From the NCBI RefSeq assembly GCF_020906515.1, contig NC_085849.1:930001-994000 (forward strand): a DNA stretch of 64,000 bases. Reading direction: 5' to 3'. Position 1 is the first letter of the stretch. Every line of letters starts with the position of its first letter. Below are positions 1 to 11,336 of the stretch, piece after piece. The notes beneath the pieces were generated by a model. That model had not been told where the DNA came from, searched no databases, and saw only the letters and a list, made by a program, of their open reading frames with translations. Source of the DNA: Vanrija pseudolonga (taxonomy: Eukaryota > Basidiomycota > Tremellomycetes > Trichosporonales > Trichosporonaceae). A program made the translations under genes and the position numbers.

Positions 1-1432
1 CGTCGTAGTTGAGCTGCGGCATGATCGACTTGCCTTCACGAGCCTCTCGCCTCGTCTTCCAGTGAGGGAAGACGGAGCGAGCCATGCGGGCGAGGACACG
101 GCATTCGGGGATGCCCTTGGGCACCTCGAAGCCGGGGTAGAAGGAAGCGGCAAGCGGGGACGAGAACAGAGGCTCGACATGGCTGAACAAGGGCATGAGG
201 GAGAGGTTTGTGTGCAGCATGGGGACAGTGTCCTCGGCGTGCTTCTCGAGAACACCCATGATGTACTCGAAAGTGTCCTCGGAGATGTGGAGCGCGGCCG
301 GAGGCTCGCCCTTCTCCTTCTCCTTGCCCTTGGTGCGGCGCTCGCCACGGCCCTGGGCTGGGCTGGTGGGAGTCGCCGTCGTGCCATTAGCCGTGCCGTT
401 CTCGCCGCTGCCACCTTCCGCCTTGGCGTTGAAGGAAGTGAGCCAGGTAAGGTCTTCGTCGTCCATGCAGTAGTTCAGACCGCCCGAGCCGCCCGAGCTT
501 TCCTCTACAGTGTCGCTAAAGCGAATGTAGTTGACGGGCTCGTGGAACTTGTGGGCCTGGTACAGCTTGGCATAGTTGATGTTGTCGATTAAACCAGTGG
601 CATCGGGGGTGGGGATGTGGTAGTTGAGCGTAGCGTTGGCCGACGTGCCGTTGGCAGCAGCTGCCTTTTCAGCAGGAGCTGACTCTGGCTTTGTCGAAGC
701 CGCACGCGAGGTGTTGGGGCTGGACGGCTTGGTCGCATCGCGCGAGTGGAGTAAGGAGGCCGAGGAGAGTGCAGCTTGGAGATGGTGTTCCTGTGATGGT
801 GGTTAGTATTTGGACGATTCGCCACATTGGAGCCACAGCCATGGGAAGTGCCGCAAAGGGAAGGTGAAAAGAAGGAAGGAGCTGGGCGTGGGAGGATTTG
901 CCGCCCAGCTATGGAGGGGATGGGATGCACTGTAGAGTGAGGGGGTGCATTGCACTGGCCGCAAGAGGTCGTGTGCTGGGCAGCGGCCCCCTCTCTGGCA
1001 TGCCAGAAGCCACACTGATGGCACAGATTATTGTGTGTGTGTGTGCCCCGTGTGTGGATTGTGTGTCGTGTCCGTCGAAGGTGGTGGTGCGGTAGGGTCG
1101 GCTGACACGTCGGCCCTTGCCTCGTTTTCGTCGGGGCTGTGCGGTTCCCACGCCGCCGCCGACTTTCGAGACCGTTTTGATGGCGAACGGCCTATGTATA
1201 CCACCTCCGCATGCATAGGAAAAGTTGTAGAGCGGTCGCTACTCACCAAGAGCTCGCCAGTCTCGACTCCTTTGGCGCCGACATGTTGGTTCTTGGTGGC
1301 CTCTCCGGATGCTGAGTCACTGTTCCAAACAATGGTTTCGGCTGCGCTTAGGTCGACCTTGTCCGATCCCCTGTAGACGAGGAGTTTGGTCTTGTTGGTG
1401 ACTCGTCCGGCACGCCGCGACGTGGTCACCAT
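1..1432 (-). CDS. EPL1: Enhancer of polycomb-like protein Epl1 (N-terminal part, runs off window)
   Basis: Epl1 is the scaffold of the piccolo/NuA4 histone H4/H2A acetyltransferase and binds Esa1, Yng2 and Eaf6 in the nucleus. Exon 1 (1432-1247) starts MVTTSRRAGRVTNKTKLLVY and ends KGVETGELL. Exon 2 (790-1) continues EHHLQAAL, then shows the family hallmarks NYAKLYQAHKFHEPVNYIRFSDTVEE, split here as the segment near 600-480, and YCMDDEDLTWL near 470-435. The rest of the EPc-A domain follows to the window edge. The donor is GTGAGT at 1246 and the acceptor CACAG ends at 791, phase 0. An in-frame ATG at 1447 would add five residues; I chose 1432 because the basic RR..GR motif follows at once. 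The C-terminal part lies outside the window. The 456-nt intron is unusually long for this region. Confidence 0.93.
791..1246 (-). other. Long intron of EPL1 with a TG dinucleotide run
   Basis: This 456-nt intron has a clear GTGAGT donor and CACAG acceptor and joins two well-conserved Epl1 segments in frame. Nearly all other introns in the window are 36-60 nt. It holds a short TG repeat at about 1032-1044. I see no convincing coding segment in it; an extra short exon cannot be excluded, because family alignment around the GELL/EHHLQ junction was judged by eye. Confidence 0.7.
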
Positions 1433-2164
1433 CCTGCCGGACGTCATGCACGGGGCTGGGGGGGTGGGGGGGTGGTGAGGCCGCAATGAAGCGGTCTCGG
1501 TGCTGTCGTTTGGAGCGGGCTCGACGACGATTTACCGCGGGCCCGTCCGATAGCTTTGGGTGTGGGGTGGGGGTGGTGGAGCCTGCTAGAGGGCGTGACA
1601 CTGCAAAGAAGGGGTGCTGGCCGGCCGAGCCAAAGGGCGGTGCGTGCACGGCGGGAACGGGTTGGGCACTCGAAGGTGAAAAGGCGACGGGTGGCCAATC
1701 ACGAGCGAGAATTCCGCCAGGCGGCCAGTAGGCTACGACAATGACAGACTGGGCTCAGTGTGAAAATCTGCAACGGGCAAAGGGGCGGCAGGGCAACCTA
1801 GAAGCGCCATCAAGCCCCAATTTGATCCCGCTCAGCCACGGTTGTGACACTAACACCGACTTGTGGCGAAGCGGGACCTTTTGGGATATCAGACCCACAG
1901 GGTCACCACCATCACTGACGACATGAGCCACACAACACCTGACTGCCACCACACCACACACACAACAAACACGCGACCATGCAATGCAACCCTGCGAGTT
2001 GGTCAGTATGCGGTTCCCCCGGGGAGATCTTGGAGCTTGTGCCGCTCGGCAACACGCCGAACGCACAATGAAATCTATGTAAACCCGACTGTTCTGTCAG
2101 CCTGGCCTCGGATCAACTCTACGCAGCGCCGCCGCCACTCACCGCCACAATGCAGCCAGCTGCT
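1433..2164. other. Intergenic: EPL1 leader and FCF2 downstream region
   Basis: About 730 nt between the EPL1 start and the FCF2 stop, both on the minus strand. No coding region is supported. On the plus strand, next to the EPL1 start, there are G-tracts (1452-1475 and 1558-1576), which make the EPL1 leader C-rich. The remainder is AC-rich near 1920-1985 and otherwise unremarkable. Confidence 0.6.
1452..1475 (+). repeat. G-tract cluster at the EPL1 5' end
   Basis: Runs of 4, 7, 7 and 2 G separated by one to two bases lie on the strand opposite the EPL1 message, 20 nt upstream of its start codon. The 7-G runs can be subdivided, so the four G-runs needed for a G-quadruplex are available on the plus (template) strand. 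Whether such a structure forms is not shown by sequence alone. Confidence 0.6.
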
Positions 2165-3495
2165 CTACCACTTGGAGCGCTTGTGCCACCCCTTGCCCCG
2201 GCCGTTCGCCATACGCTTGCCCTGCAAGTCTTCGTACTTGCGCTTGGCGTACGACCCGATGTTGGCGTCCTGGATGAGGCTGGCCACAATCTCGCCTGCA
2301 CGGTACTTGCGTTCCTTTTGAACCGTTGTGTCCTGAAGGTGGCGCGGGGCTTGGACCATGGTTCCGATCTGATGATGACATTGTCAGCCTGATCCGCAAA
2401 GAGCACACATCCCACACCCCACTCACGGCAAACTTCTCGGGGACCTTGCCACCGCGGTTGCCGCCCTTCATGAATCGCTTGGGGTCGAGCGAGTTGGCCA
2501 ATGCAAGCGCCTGGTAGTCGCGCTTCATCTGAGGGAGCTCGTCTTGGCGGGCAGAGGGCAGTGTAGTCCACAGCTCTGAGGCCGTAGCCTTCTTTGGCTG
2601 CTGCGGAGAATGTCAGCACTGTAGGCGGCAAGGGCCTCCACGCGTTACTCACGGCGAGCTTCTCCCGCTTGCTCAGAGCACGCTCGTATCCTCTCCGGTC
2701 GAGCTCGGGGGCGCCCTCACGCAGCTTGGAGGGACCAGCCTCGCCAGCACGTGCGGTGCCGTCGTCGGCAAGGACGAGGTGGCGTGTAGATATTGAGGGG
2801 ATCGCGAGGTCGGGGATAGGTCTGTTGTAGATTTTAGCACGTGCACGCGACTGGCAGCAGCCAACTCACGCCTCCTTGGGCTCTTCGCTCTCAAACTTGA
2901 GCTCGCCGTCCTCGTCCTCGCCCAGGGCTGTCGAGGGGGCTGCGGCACTGCTCTTGCCCTTCTTCACGGCCGCGGTGGCGGACGCGCGTGCGGCCGCGAG
3001 CTGGCGCTCGAGCTCCTCCTCTTCGTCGTCGCTGTCGTCGTCGTCCGAGTCGGACTCGTCGTCGTCGTCATCTTCACTTGACGAGTCGTCGTCTGATGAA
3101 GAGTCTGATGCTGATGATGTTGATGTGGAGTCGGATGGAGAGTTTGGTCCCTCGGAGCCGGAAGCTTCACCTGCGTCTTCCCCCCCAGTGGGAGGTTCGG
3201 GCGATTCACTGATCGTCGCCGCTTTCGGTGCACTCGACCTGGCCACAGGCGTGCCGCTCACGCTGGGCTCAGCCGAGGCCTCGCGAGCCCGTGTGAAGGC
3301 TGCGTGCCGTCTCGCGCGGGGGGACATGAACGAGCTGAGCCCGTCCTCGTCCTCGCTCCCCAGGAGCTGGGAGGCCTCGGCACGCGCGAGCAGGTCCGCC
3401 TTGGTGTAGTGCGTCGGCGTTGCTGGCGCAGGCAGCAGCACCACCGGCGACGAGGCAGCCAGGCTTCTGCGCGGTGTCCGGCGTGGAGTGGACAT
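2165..3495 (-). CDS. FCF2: Fcf2-family pre-rRNA processing protein
   Basis: Fcf2 (animal DNTTIP2/TdIF2) acts in the nucleolus in early 18S pre-rRNA cleavages. Four exons give 390 aa: 3495-2870, 2821-2653, 2600-2427, 2368-2165. The conserved C-terminal domain spans exons 3-4: a W-x-x-L-P block, MKRDYQALALANSLDPKRF, a basic K/G stretch, PEKFAIGTMVQAP, then a helix containing QKERKYRAGEIVASLI and a Lys/Arg-rich tail. The N-terminal 210 residues are low complexity and rich in Ser, Asp and Glu, and lengthen the protein well beyond yeast Fcf2 (about 217 aa). The acidic tract at 3000-3120 is a long run of D/E/S codons. It is divergent from the next gene (start 4011), with which it shares an upstream region. 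Confidence 0.9.
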
Positions 3496-4010
3496 TCGTG
3501 GGAAGAGGATGAGAGGAGGGGGGATCTGGTGGAGAGGGATAGGAGGCCACAATAGGCAGTGTCGGAAGTTTGTGCGACGCGCTAGAGCGTAGCTCGGGGC
3601 GGGTCGGTGGGAGGAGGAGGTGGGGCAAGTGACGCTGTCGAACCAAGTGCAGTGCAGTGTGCTGCCGTGCTGTCGAAGAAGAAGAAGAGACTTGCTCTGA
3701 GCACCTACCGCTGGGACATGGGACACAAACGACAGACGAGAATCGAATCGCGGCAGAGGCAGAGGCGGCGGCGGCGGGCGGCATGGCGGGCGGCATCAGT
3801 GGACGCAACTATACGCAAATGCACAAACCCACCCAGGCTGGGCCGGTGGAAAATGATTGTAAAGTCACGTGATGCGGAGACCCCGGAAATTGTCAACCCA
3901 TGTGTGGTTCCTGGGCGAGGGCGGGTCTGCCTGCAAAAGACAAGATCACGACCGATGAGGTTATGGTCCGCCCGTCCACCACCACCACCACAACTCTTTC
4001 TCCACGCACA
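3496..4010. promoter_or_regulatory. Shared upstream region of FCF2 and the Met-sulfoxide reductase gene
   Basis: 515 nt between two divergent start codons, so it should hold both promoters. It has CACGTGA at about 3868 and short GAAGAAGAA and GGCGGCGGC repeats near 3675-3780. No TATA box stands out. No binding-factor assignment is made. Confidence 0.5.
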
Positions 4011-4680
4011 ATGCCGCACGCCGACTCGAGCCTCGTGCCTCCAGGCCTCACGACGTAAGCATCCGCCAAGAGTCCTCCTGACACCGCAGCAAGGCCGAGT
4101 TCTACGCCCACGTCACGGAGCAGCTCGAGCTCCTCCTCGACGGACACAGGTACTGGGTTTCCAACCTCGCGCAGGCCAGCGCGCTGCTGTACCACTCGTA
4201 TGCGGGGTCCGAGCTGTACGGCCTCGCAGACAACCACACGCCCGTGGTCAACTGGGTCGGGTTCTACGTCCAGCCGTCGGCTGAGCCCGTGAAGGGCAAG
4301 CCGGCGCCGCTCGTCCTCGGCCCGTACGCTGGCCGCCCGGCGTGCATCACCATCTCGCCCGTTGCCGGGCGGGGCGTGTGCGCCGACGCGTTTGTGAATG
4401 ACGCGCCCGTCGTCGTGGGCGATGTCGACGCCTACCCCGGCCACATTGGTGAGCTTGCCCCACCACCAACACGAGCTCGGCTGACGAAGCAGCTTGCGAC
4501 GGCGACACCAAGTCCGAGATTGTGCTTCCCTTGCGCTTGAGCACTCCTGCTGGTGTCTCGGCCACCGTCGGCGTCCTCGACCTCGACTCGACCGTCCTCA
4601 GCACCTTTGACGACGAGGACCGCAAGGGCCTCGAGGAGGTGGTTCGTATTCTCGCCAAGGCCAGCGACTGGACCCCTTGA
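4011..4680 (+). CDS. Free methionine-R-sulfoxide reductase (GAF-domain fRMsr)
   Basis: Reduces free Met-R-sulfoxide to methionine in the cytosol using thioredoxin; the homologue of yeast YKL069W and E. coli MsrC. Three exons, 4011-4054, 4090-4448 and 4493-4680, give 196 aa, a typical size. The single GAF domain shows NWVGFY (residues 69-74), the PAC motif with Cys100, GRGVC with Cys112, and PGHIACD with Cys136 followed by SEIVLPL. These are the three cysteines of the family; the Cys112-Cys136 spacing of 24 matches yeast Cys101-Cys125, while the first spacing is two residues longer. The start is the first ATG and the first exon is 44 nt. It converges on RAD50, whose stop lies 80 nt away. Confidence 0.93.
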
Positions 4681-4760
4681 ATGCCGTGATGCCACAGCAG
4701 AGCCCTAGAGCACATGCACTCTTGATACATAAACACGAGAATGATACCTAATACACAGAG

Positions 4761-7700
4761 CTACAGCCCCACACGCTGCCTCTCTAACACACTCTTCTGC
4801 GACGCGTCGCGTGACACACGCCAGTAGTATTCAAGCACATCATGCGCAGCAAGGCGCTGCAGGAAGCCTTCGTCGTGGGTAATGACGATCAGTTGGAAGT
4901 TGTTCTGGCGCCGCCTCTCGCGAATAATCCTGCAGGGTCAGAACAGATGCGTGTGTGACACTCACTCGGCAAGAGCCTCGGCGAGCGCATTGATGTTCTC
5001 CTGGTCAAGGTTGGTTGTTGGCCTGAGCGGTCAGCCACGGCCTTGGTGTCGTTACTCACTCGTCAAGCGCGAGAACGCCACATCCCTGGCCAAAGCTTTC
5101 GGCGAGAGCCAAGCGGATGATGATCGACGCCAGAACCTTCTGACCAGCCGAGCAACGCCCACGCATGTCAAGCTCCACATCGTTCTTGACCATCACGACA
5201 CGGTAGTTGTAGCTCTTGCGGGCGGAAGTGCTGGCCTCGTCATGGTCTGAAACGATGCGAATACCATCAATATCTGCGTGGTCAGCCTTCGGCACCGGTC
5301 ATTCGCCTTACCTGTGCCCTGGTACGTCTTGTTCCACAGGTGGCCGATGGTATCGTTGATCTCATCCATCTTGATCGAGTGGTACTTGAGAATGGCGCTG
5401 ACTGTCAGTAGCCAGCCACGAGCGTCCACCTACTTGTCCAATGCCTTGCCGTACTTCTCCAAGTCATTGTTCGCAACCTCACTGGTCTGTCCGATCAGTC
5501 ATGCCCGCGCATCAAAACTCACCTTTGTCTTAATGAGCTGCTCCTTGAAAGTCTTGTCAATGTCCTTGTATTCGTCCCTGAGGGTCTTCTCGGACGACTT
5601 GCGCTGCTCCTTGAGCTGCAAGAGCACACCGCTGGCCAATTGCCACTGCAGATCGTCAGCTCAGGCGGCCGCAGGCTGGAGAGACCACATACCCGATTCT
5701 GCACAGACGTCTGCTGGTCGAGGGAATCCTGATACGTCTTGTTGAACTCCTTTCGGCGCTCCGCAGATTCCTTGACTGGGAGATCTGCAAGCTCCTTGAG
5801 GATGGCATCGATGTGCTGGCTCTCCACCCGGTAATCAATGTTGGCCTTGATGTTCCGGCGCGTAGCATTGGCACTCGAGATGTCGTCTGTGAGCTTGGAG
5901 ATGACTTTCTCGATGCGACCTTGAGCCTCCCGAGTCGCCACAATCTCCCCGCGGAGCTGCTCCATGTGAGCCTCGTTCTCCCGGATCTTGCGGTCGTTGC
6001 CCTCGGCAACGTAGCGTTTACACAGTCGGTCGGTGTTCTCCAGGTCATTGAAGCTGCTCTGGTACTCGTTGACCTGCATCATGGCATCGTTCTCCGCATT
6101 CTGCCTCTCGGCGCGGTAGCGATCCTGGGCAGACTTCTTCTCCTTCCATGGAGCAACAGCTGCCTGGGCCTTGGCGTCGAGTTCCTGAACTGTCAGCTTA
6201 TATGGTGACCTGATCCTCACCTTGAGCTCCTTTTGGAGAGTGGCAAGGGACTCTTGTTGCTGACGCAGTGCCAGTTCATCCAACTTGTGGCGCTCCTGCT
6301 TTGAGCGAAGCTCGCTCAACTTGACAGTCTTGCGACTGTGGTCATCGCCAAGACCGCGGAGTGTGTTGACTTTGAGTTCCTTGTCGGCCGACAGGTTGTG
6401 CTGCTCGCGCTGCAGATTCTTGCTGTGGGGCAGTGTCAGCAATGCAAAAGAGCACCTCCGTAGACGCACATCTCGGCGGCCATGTTGTCAATGTCCTGCT
6501 GCACCTCATCCACTGTCTTTAAGGAGCCCGATGCCTCGAGGTCTCTCTCCAGACGCTGGATATCAGACTTGAGATCCTTGATGTCTCCAGCCGCACGAGC
6601 GATGATCGCAGCAGCACTCTTCAAGGTAACCAGGTCACGGGCTGCCTGCTTGACTTTTTGGACCACCAGCTTCGACTGAATGCGTTAGCACTAAACCGAC
6701 ACCACTGACACCCACATCGTCAACCTCGCTTTGAACCTTGGACAAGTTGGCAGTCTCATCTGCAATCTGCTTCTGCAGAGCAGGAATCTCGACCTCTTTA
6801 AGCTTTGCAACGACTGCGACTGATGGCTGGACAGCGCGAAGGTTGTTCAGCTGTCCCTCCCATAAGGCAAGCTCCTCCTTGACCTCGCTTGAGTCCGTCG
6901 AGGAGCAACGATCGATTCGAGCTTTGATCTGAGCGTCAGCAGCATTCTCGCTTGACTGAGACTCACATAGAGCTCAAAGCCCGGCGTCTCGTTGGCGTGA
7001 ATGGCACGATCACAACCCAGACACTTCTTCTTCGTCTGACCCAGGTCCAGAATTCTGCGGTAGAACTTGAGACTGTTGGCAGTGTCTGCAAGCTCACTGG
7101 GAGGTCAGGAAGAGGCGTCAACGGACTAACTCACTCTTTGCGAAGGTTGACCTCTGTCTGCGCCTCTCCAATCGCCTCGTCAACCGAAGGTGTCTCGAAC
7201 TCCTGCAATGCGTTGGCAATCTGGGCTTCGAGGCCTGCAGTGTTAGCTGGGTATGGGCGGTGGCACGTACGAGCAAGCTCATCGTTCTTGCTCCTCAGAT
7301 TCTGCTTCAGATACCCAGTGCTGGTCTGGATCTGAGACAGGCTTCGGCTACTGGCGGCGGCGGCAGACTCGGCATCCACTAACTCGCGATCCTTGCGGCT
7401 AGACTATCAGTCGTCTGTCATTGCAGCATTTACTCACCTAAGAGCGGCCGCGATACTGTCCTCCATCGTCTCAGGGTTGATGTCGGAGCCCACAAGTTCG
7501 CTGAACTTGGCAGAGTGGCTCTGAGTCCTACGCTTGTCAGCATGGCTCGTCTCGATGACACCTACGAAGCCTCGACCTGATTGGATTTGGATTGCAGTTC
7601 ATTTCTCTTGATGGACAACTGGGCACGGGTGTCTGCTTGACGGTTGAGTGCCGAGAGTTCCGAGTTTGCCTTGTCACGATCGGCCTCCTTCTGGCGGATG

Positions 7701-9660
7701 GCGCTCGCCTTTTCACGCATTTGCTCATCATAGCGCGCATTCCTGATCTCTTCGGAGAGGCGGTTCTTGCGATCCTCAGTGGCAGCAATGTCGTTCTCCA
7801 AAACGCTAATGTCTGCGTCCACCGAGCTGATAGAGTCGAAAGTCGCATCCATCTGACGAATCCGCGTGCTCAAGGTGACAATCTGGTCATCCTTGCTTGC
7901 CCTGGTAGCAACCGCAGCGCTCTTGGCGTTCGCTAGGGCATCGAGCTCAGCCTGAAGCTCCCGATCCTTGCGTGCACCCTCCGTCTAGGAACGTTAGCTT
8001 GATGAACGAGTGAGGTGGGAACTTGCCTGGATTCGCTTCAGGTCGCTCTCAGCCTTGCGAATGAGATCCTGGAACCTTTCGACAAACTCGGCCACCTTGG
8101 TGTCCTCAAGTGGGCTGTAGTCGAATCCAGGGATGTTGTGCGCCTTGGCAACTTCGTGGACGGCCTTCTCACGGTCACGGAGATGCTGTTCGTGGTTTCT
8201 GCGGTTGCCCAGCAAGCCTCCTTGAGCGCCGACAAGGTGGCGCTCTTGCCTCTCCAGCTCCTCACGAGCCTGTTCTTCCTTGTCCCTAAGCTGCACCTGC
8301 TTGTCCTTGTTTCCTTCAATGGTGCTCAAGTGCTCATCGAAGTTGCTGAACATGCTTTGGAGCTCCTCGGTGGGTTCTGGCAGGTGAGCAACGTGCCACG
8401 TCGATCACATCAACTGTGCATACCTTTGAGAACACTCATTTCCTCCTTGATGCGTTCGCGGTTCCTCTCAAACATTTCCTTGCGCTTCGTGAGACTTTCA
8501 TGACGCTCATAGACCTGCTGGAATCCGGTGGCTGTCTGGAAAATGGCGTCGGTGTGCTCCTTGAGACGCTCAAACTCCTCCTTCAGGTTCTCGACTTCTG
8601 TCTCCTTGGCGTTCTCTTTTGAGACCAACGCCGCCAGATCCTTGCGTAGCTATCGCCATCAGGATAAAGTCTGGTGCTGCGACGTACCTTCTCTGCCTTG
8701 TCCTTGTCCGCCTTATAGAACTTCAAGCGCTCCTTGTCCACCTTCAGTTCGGCTGTGCGTTCCTTTCGCAGAGCCTTGATGTTGTCAAGGGCTTTGGTGT
8801 ACCTGACGTTAGTCACTGGCTTTACAACCAACAACTCACCTAGTGGCCTCAAAGATGTCGTCAAACTTCTTCTTGAGGGCAGCGGGCTCGGACAGGGGCC
8901 AGTTCGAGTCTTCCTGGTGGCAGAAGATGACGTTCTCGAGGATCGCCTTGGAAACTCCCATGAGCAGCGGAACCTCTTCGTCCATCTCAGAACACTTGGT
9001 CGAGATGACGTTCCTCTGGGATCATGTCAGCGTTTGTTGAGGGGAAGGGTCGAGCTCACCTTGCCGTCTCCACCGTCTGGCTCAGTCTTGGCCAGCAGAC
9101 CCTCCAATGTCTTCATCGTGAGGCCTCCAGCCTTCTTCACCGTAACCTGGAGACTACGCGTGACAGTCATGCGCTGGCGATTGACGTTCCAGAAACGCAG
9201 GCGGACTTGGGCCTTGACCTCCTTCTCGTTGGCCATCTGGTGGTGTCAGGTGAAGCATGGGCGCGGCGCCATCAGCAGCTGAACACACCTTTGGGTCGTG
9301 CACGAAGGCTCCGCCCTTTGTGTTTGGTGGCAAGTCACCGGTTGTCGCATACTTCAAGCACTCGATGATGGTCTGGAGAGACGTCAGCGCCGATCCGTCC
9401 TTGGGGACGCCCAGCCCACCACTCACGGTCTTTCCGCTGCCGTTGTGACCAACAATAACAGTGAGCGGAGAGTAGAATTCGATCACCTGGACGTGCTTGT
9501 CGTCGAAGGATCGGATGCCACGAATGGCAAGCTTGTTTAGCGAGGCCCTACGGGTCGTGTAAGCGCCATGCTGCAGGGTGCCAGTGACTGGAGAGGAGGG
9601 AAGGGCACTCACATGACGGGCGAGGTTGGGTGTTGGTCGAGTAGGTGGAGGTTGTGCCAA
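4761..9660 (-). CDS. RAD50: DNA double-strand break repair ATPase Rad50
   Basis: Rad50 is the SMC-like ATPase of the Mre11-Rad50-Nbs1/Xrs2 complex, which tethers and processes DNA ends. The gene is split by about 22 small introns; the coding sum is roughly 1,300 residues, the family size. The N-terminal lobe has [14 protein letters not shown], the Walker A GHNGSGKT (near 9430-9450) and a Q-loop segment ending FCHQED. Long coiled coils fill the middle. The zinc hook is CLGC, preceded by KKK, near 7010-7025. The C-terminal lobe has the signature [19 protein letters not shown] (near 5160-5100), then LALDEPTTNLD. The start is at 9660 with an optional 42-nt in-frame intron directly after residue 16 (donor GTGAGT, acceptor CTGCAG); family members begin near [11 protein letters not shown], so the first 20-30 residues are uncertain. 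The last residues before the stop are not conserved. Confidence 0.95.
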
Positions 9661-10069
9661 ACTTGTGGACAGGTAGCCAGTTGGTCAGCTGCTCTTGAAG
9701 TTATCGGTGTGTAGTATCTGTCTCCAGCAAGGTTGCTTGAGAGGACAGAGAGAGTCGAGTTGGAGAAGTTATGCGACCAAATCGCGGGGTTACGATCGAC
9801 GTGCAGTGTCGAGTGACTTCATCGGGTCTCTTGTCGGGCGGCGCGTCGGTCCACTCACCCGCACTGTGCATTGTGCCTTGGCACGCGTTCAAGACGGAAG
9901 CAAATGCCAAAACATTGCTGATTATCAGTGACTTGTTGACTGGCCGTACAGAGCCGGGCGGCCACAGCCTTGATCATCGCTCCCCGCACCAAGCACCATC
10001 AACAAGGCACTCGTCCATGTCAACATTTCGCCATCACTCATTGCATAGACTTAGAACACTATAGGCACA
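9661..10069. promoter_or_regulatory. Shared upstream region of RAD50 and the IRC21-like gene
   Basis: 409 nt between two divergent starts. No TATA box or other recognised element stands out, and no coding region is supported. It presumably carries both promoters. Confidence 0.5.
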
Positions 10070-10963
10070 ATGTCTTGGGTAAGAAAACCATGCTGGAGTT
10101 CAAGACGGATCGCTAACACCACTGTACAGCTTATTCCCTCCCTCCCTTCCATCCCCGGCTGGTCAAGGCCAGCTCCACCAGCCGAATCAGAAGACGACGA
10201 GCACGACAAGAAGATCAATGGCGAGGAAGAAGAAGACGAGGATCTCGACGTCCCTCCCCAATTCCCGCTCCCCAACTCGGCCCAGCGCTCGCAGGCCCTA
10301 GCCCCGCCCCCAGCACCAGCACTAGCTCTCGCGCCACCGTCGCCGCCAAGACAGCGCTCGGCGTCTCCGCCGTCCGACCTGAATATTGCAATTATCAACG
10401 ACCCCATCCCGCTCGGTAACATGCCTCTGCCGCACAGCACGACAACACGGCCCGAGTTTGGCATCAAGGCCGGTGGCGGCCTGGACGCGAGCGGCGCGCT
10501 CAAGCCCCCACCGCCCAAGAAGGTCAAGGGGCGGGGCAAGGTCGCGCTCGCGCCGGGCCACTCGGCGCTCGACTGGGCACGTCTGCAGCGCAGTGGGGCG
10601 GATCTGCGAGGTATCCAGGGGACGGTATATCTGCGCGTCACGATGGAGGAGCTCAAGCAGGTGCGTGTGGAGGCGAGGAGGCCCGGGCGCTTGTTGACAT
10701 CTTTGTTTTGCAGCACAAGTCGCGTGACGACGCGTGGTCGGCCTTCAACGGGCGTGTGTACAACATTACACCATACTTGAACTTCCACCCTGGCGGCGCC
10801 GACGAGCTGATGCGCGTGGCGGGACGCGACGGCACAAAGCTGTTCAGTGAGTTGGACGTGGCCATAGCTGGACTCAACTAACTCGTCAGTGCTTACACAC
10901 TCGTGGGTGAACCTGGAGCACCTGATGGCGGAGTGCATGATCGGCATGCTTGTCCGAGGCTGA
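10070..10963 (+). CDS. IRC21: Cytochrome b5 heme-binding domain protein, Irc21-like
   Basis: A small soluble cytochrome b5-type protein related to yeast Irc21 and the animal CYB5R4 N-terminal domain. Four exons (10070-10078, 10130-10660, 10714-10846, 10890-10963) give 248 aa. The first 150 residues are Pro- and acid-rich and not conserved. The conserved part reads APGHSALDWARL, RVTMEELKQHKS, DAWSAFNGRVYNITPYLNFH, then HPGG, the first heme-ligand His, and DGTKLF, with the second ligand His in LTHSWVN from the last exon. The protein ends soon after, so it has no reductase domain and no membrane anchor. The first coding exon is only ATG TCT TGG. The exact redox partner is unknown; the Irc21 assignment rests on the order and spacing of these motifs. 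Confidence 0.88.
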
Positions 10964-11336
10964 GTGCTGCGGGCGGCCACTGAGGGGGTGTGTACGTCGG
11001 CGTCGGCCTCCAAGGCGGTGTCGCCGAGGCATCTAGAGAATGCCGCTGCTTGAACCCCGCGGCAGGTCGCCAGCTGGCCGCGACGCGACACGAACTAGAG
11101 GCGTAGAAACAGCCAGCAGAGCACCAGAGCACCCATAGTCATAGATCTAGACGACCGTCATGACATCTTGTACATTGTTGCGTCGTGGTACACAGGTGGC
11201 TGTGTGCTTGACGGAGTCACCGAGGCCAATGGCGAGATGTCCATCACCACCACGCGGCGGTTTATCCGGCCGTGCCTGAAACTGACCATTCAAACTCGAA
11301 TGACGACCACAATCTCGCCATTGTATCCACACCACG
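10964..11336. other. Intergenic, IRC21-like to F-box/WD40 gene
   Basis: 373 nt between two plus-strand genes. It must contain the end of one transcript and the promoter of the next. No clear TATA box, repeat or small gene was seen. Confidence 0.5.

Noticed and set aside
10051-11091. Long open frame of 346 codons on the minus strand
   Set aside because: It lies antisense to the well-supported IRC21-like gene and crosses its introns; the translation is low complexity with no recognisable domain. High GC content makes such frames common here.
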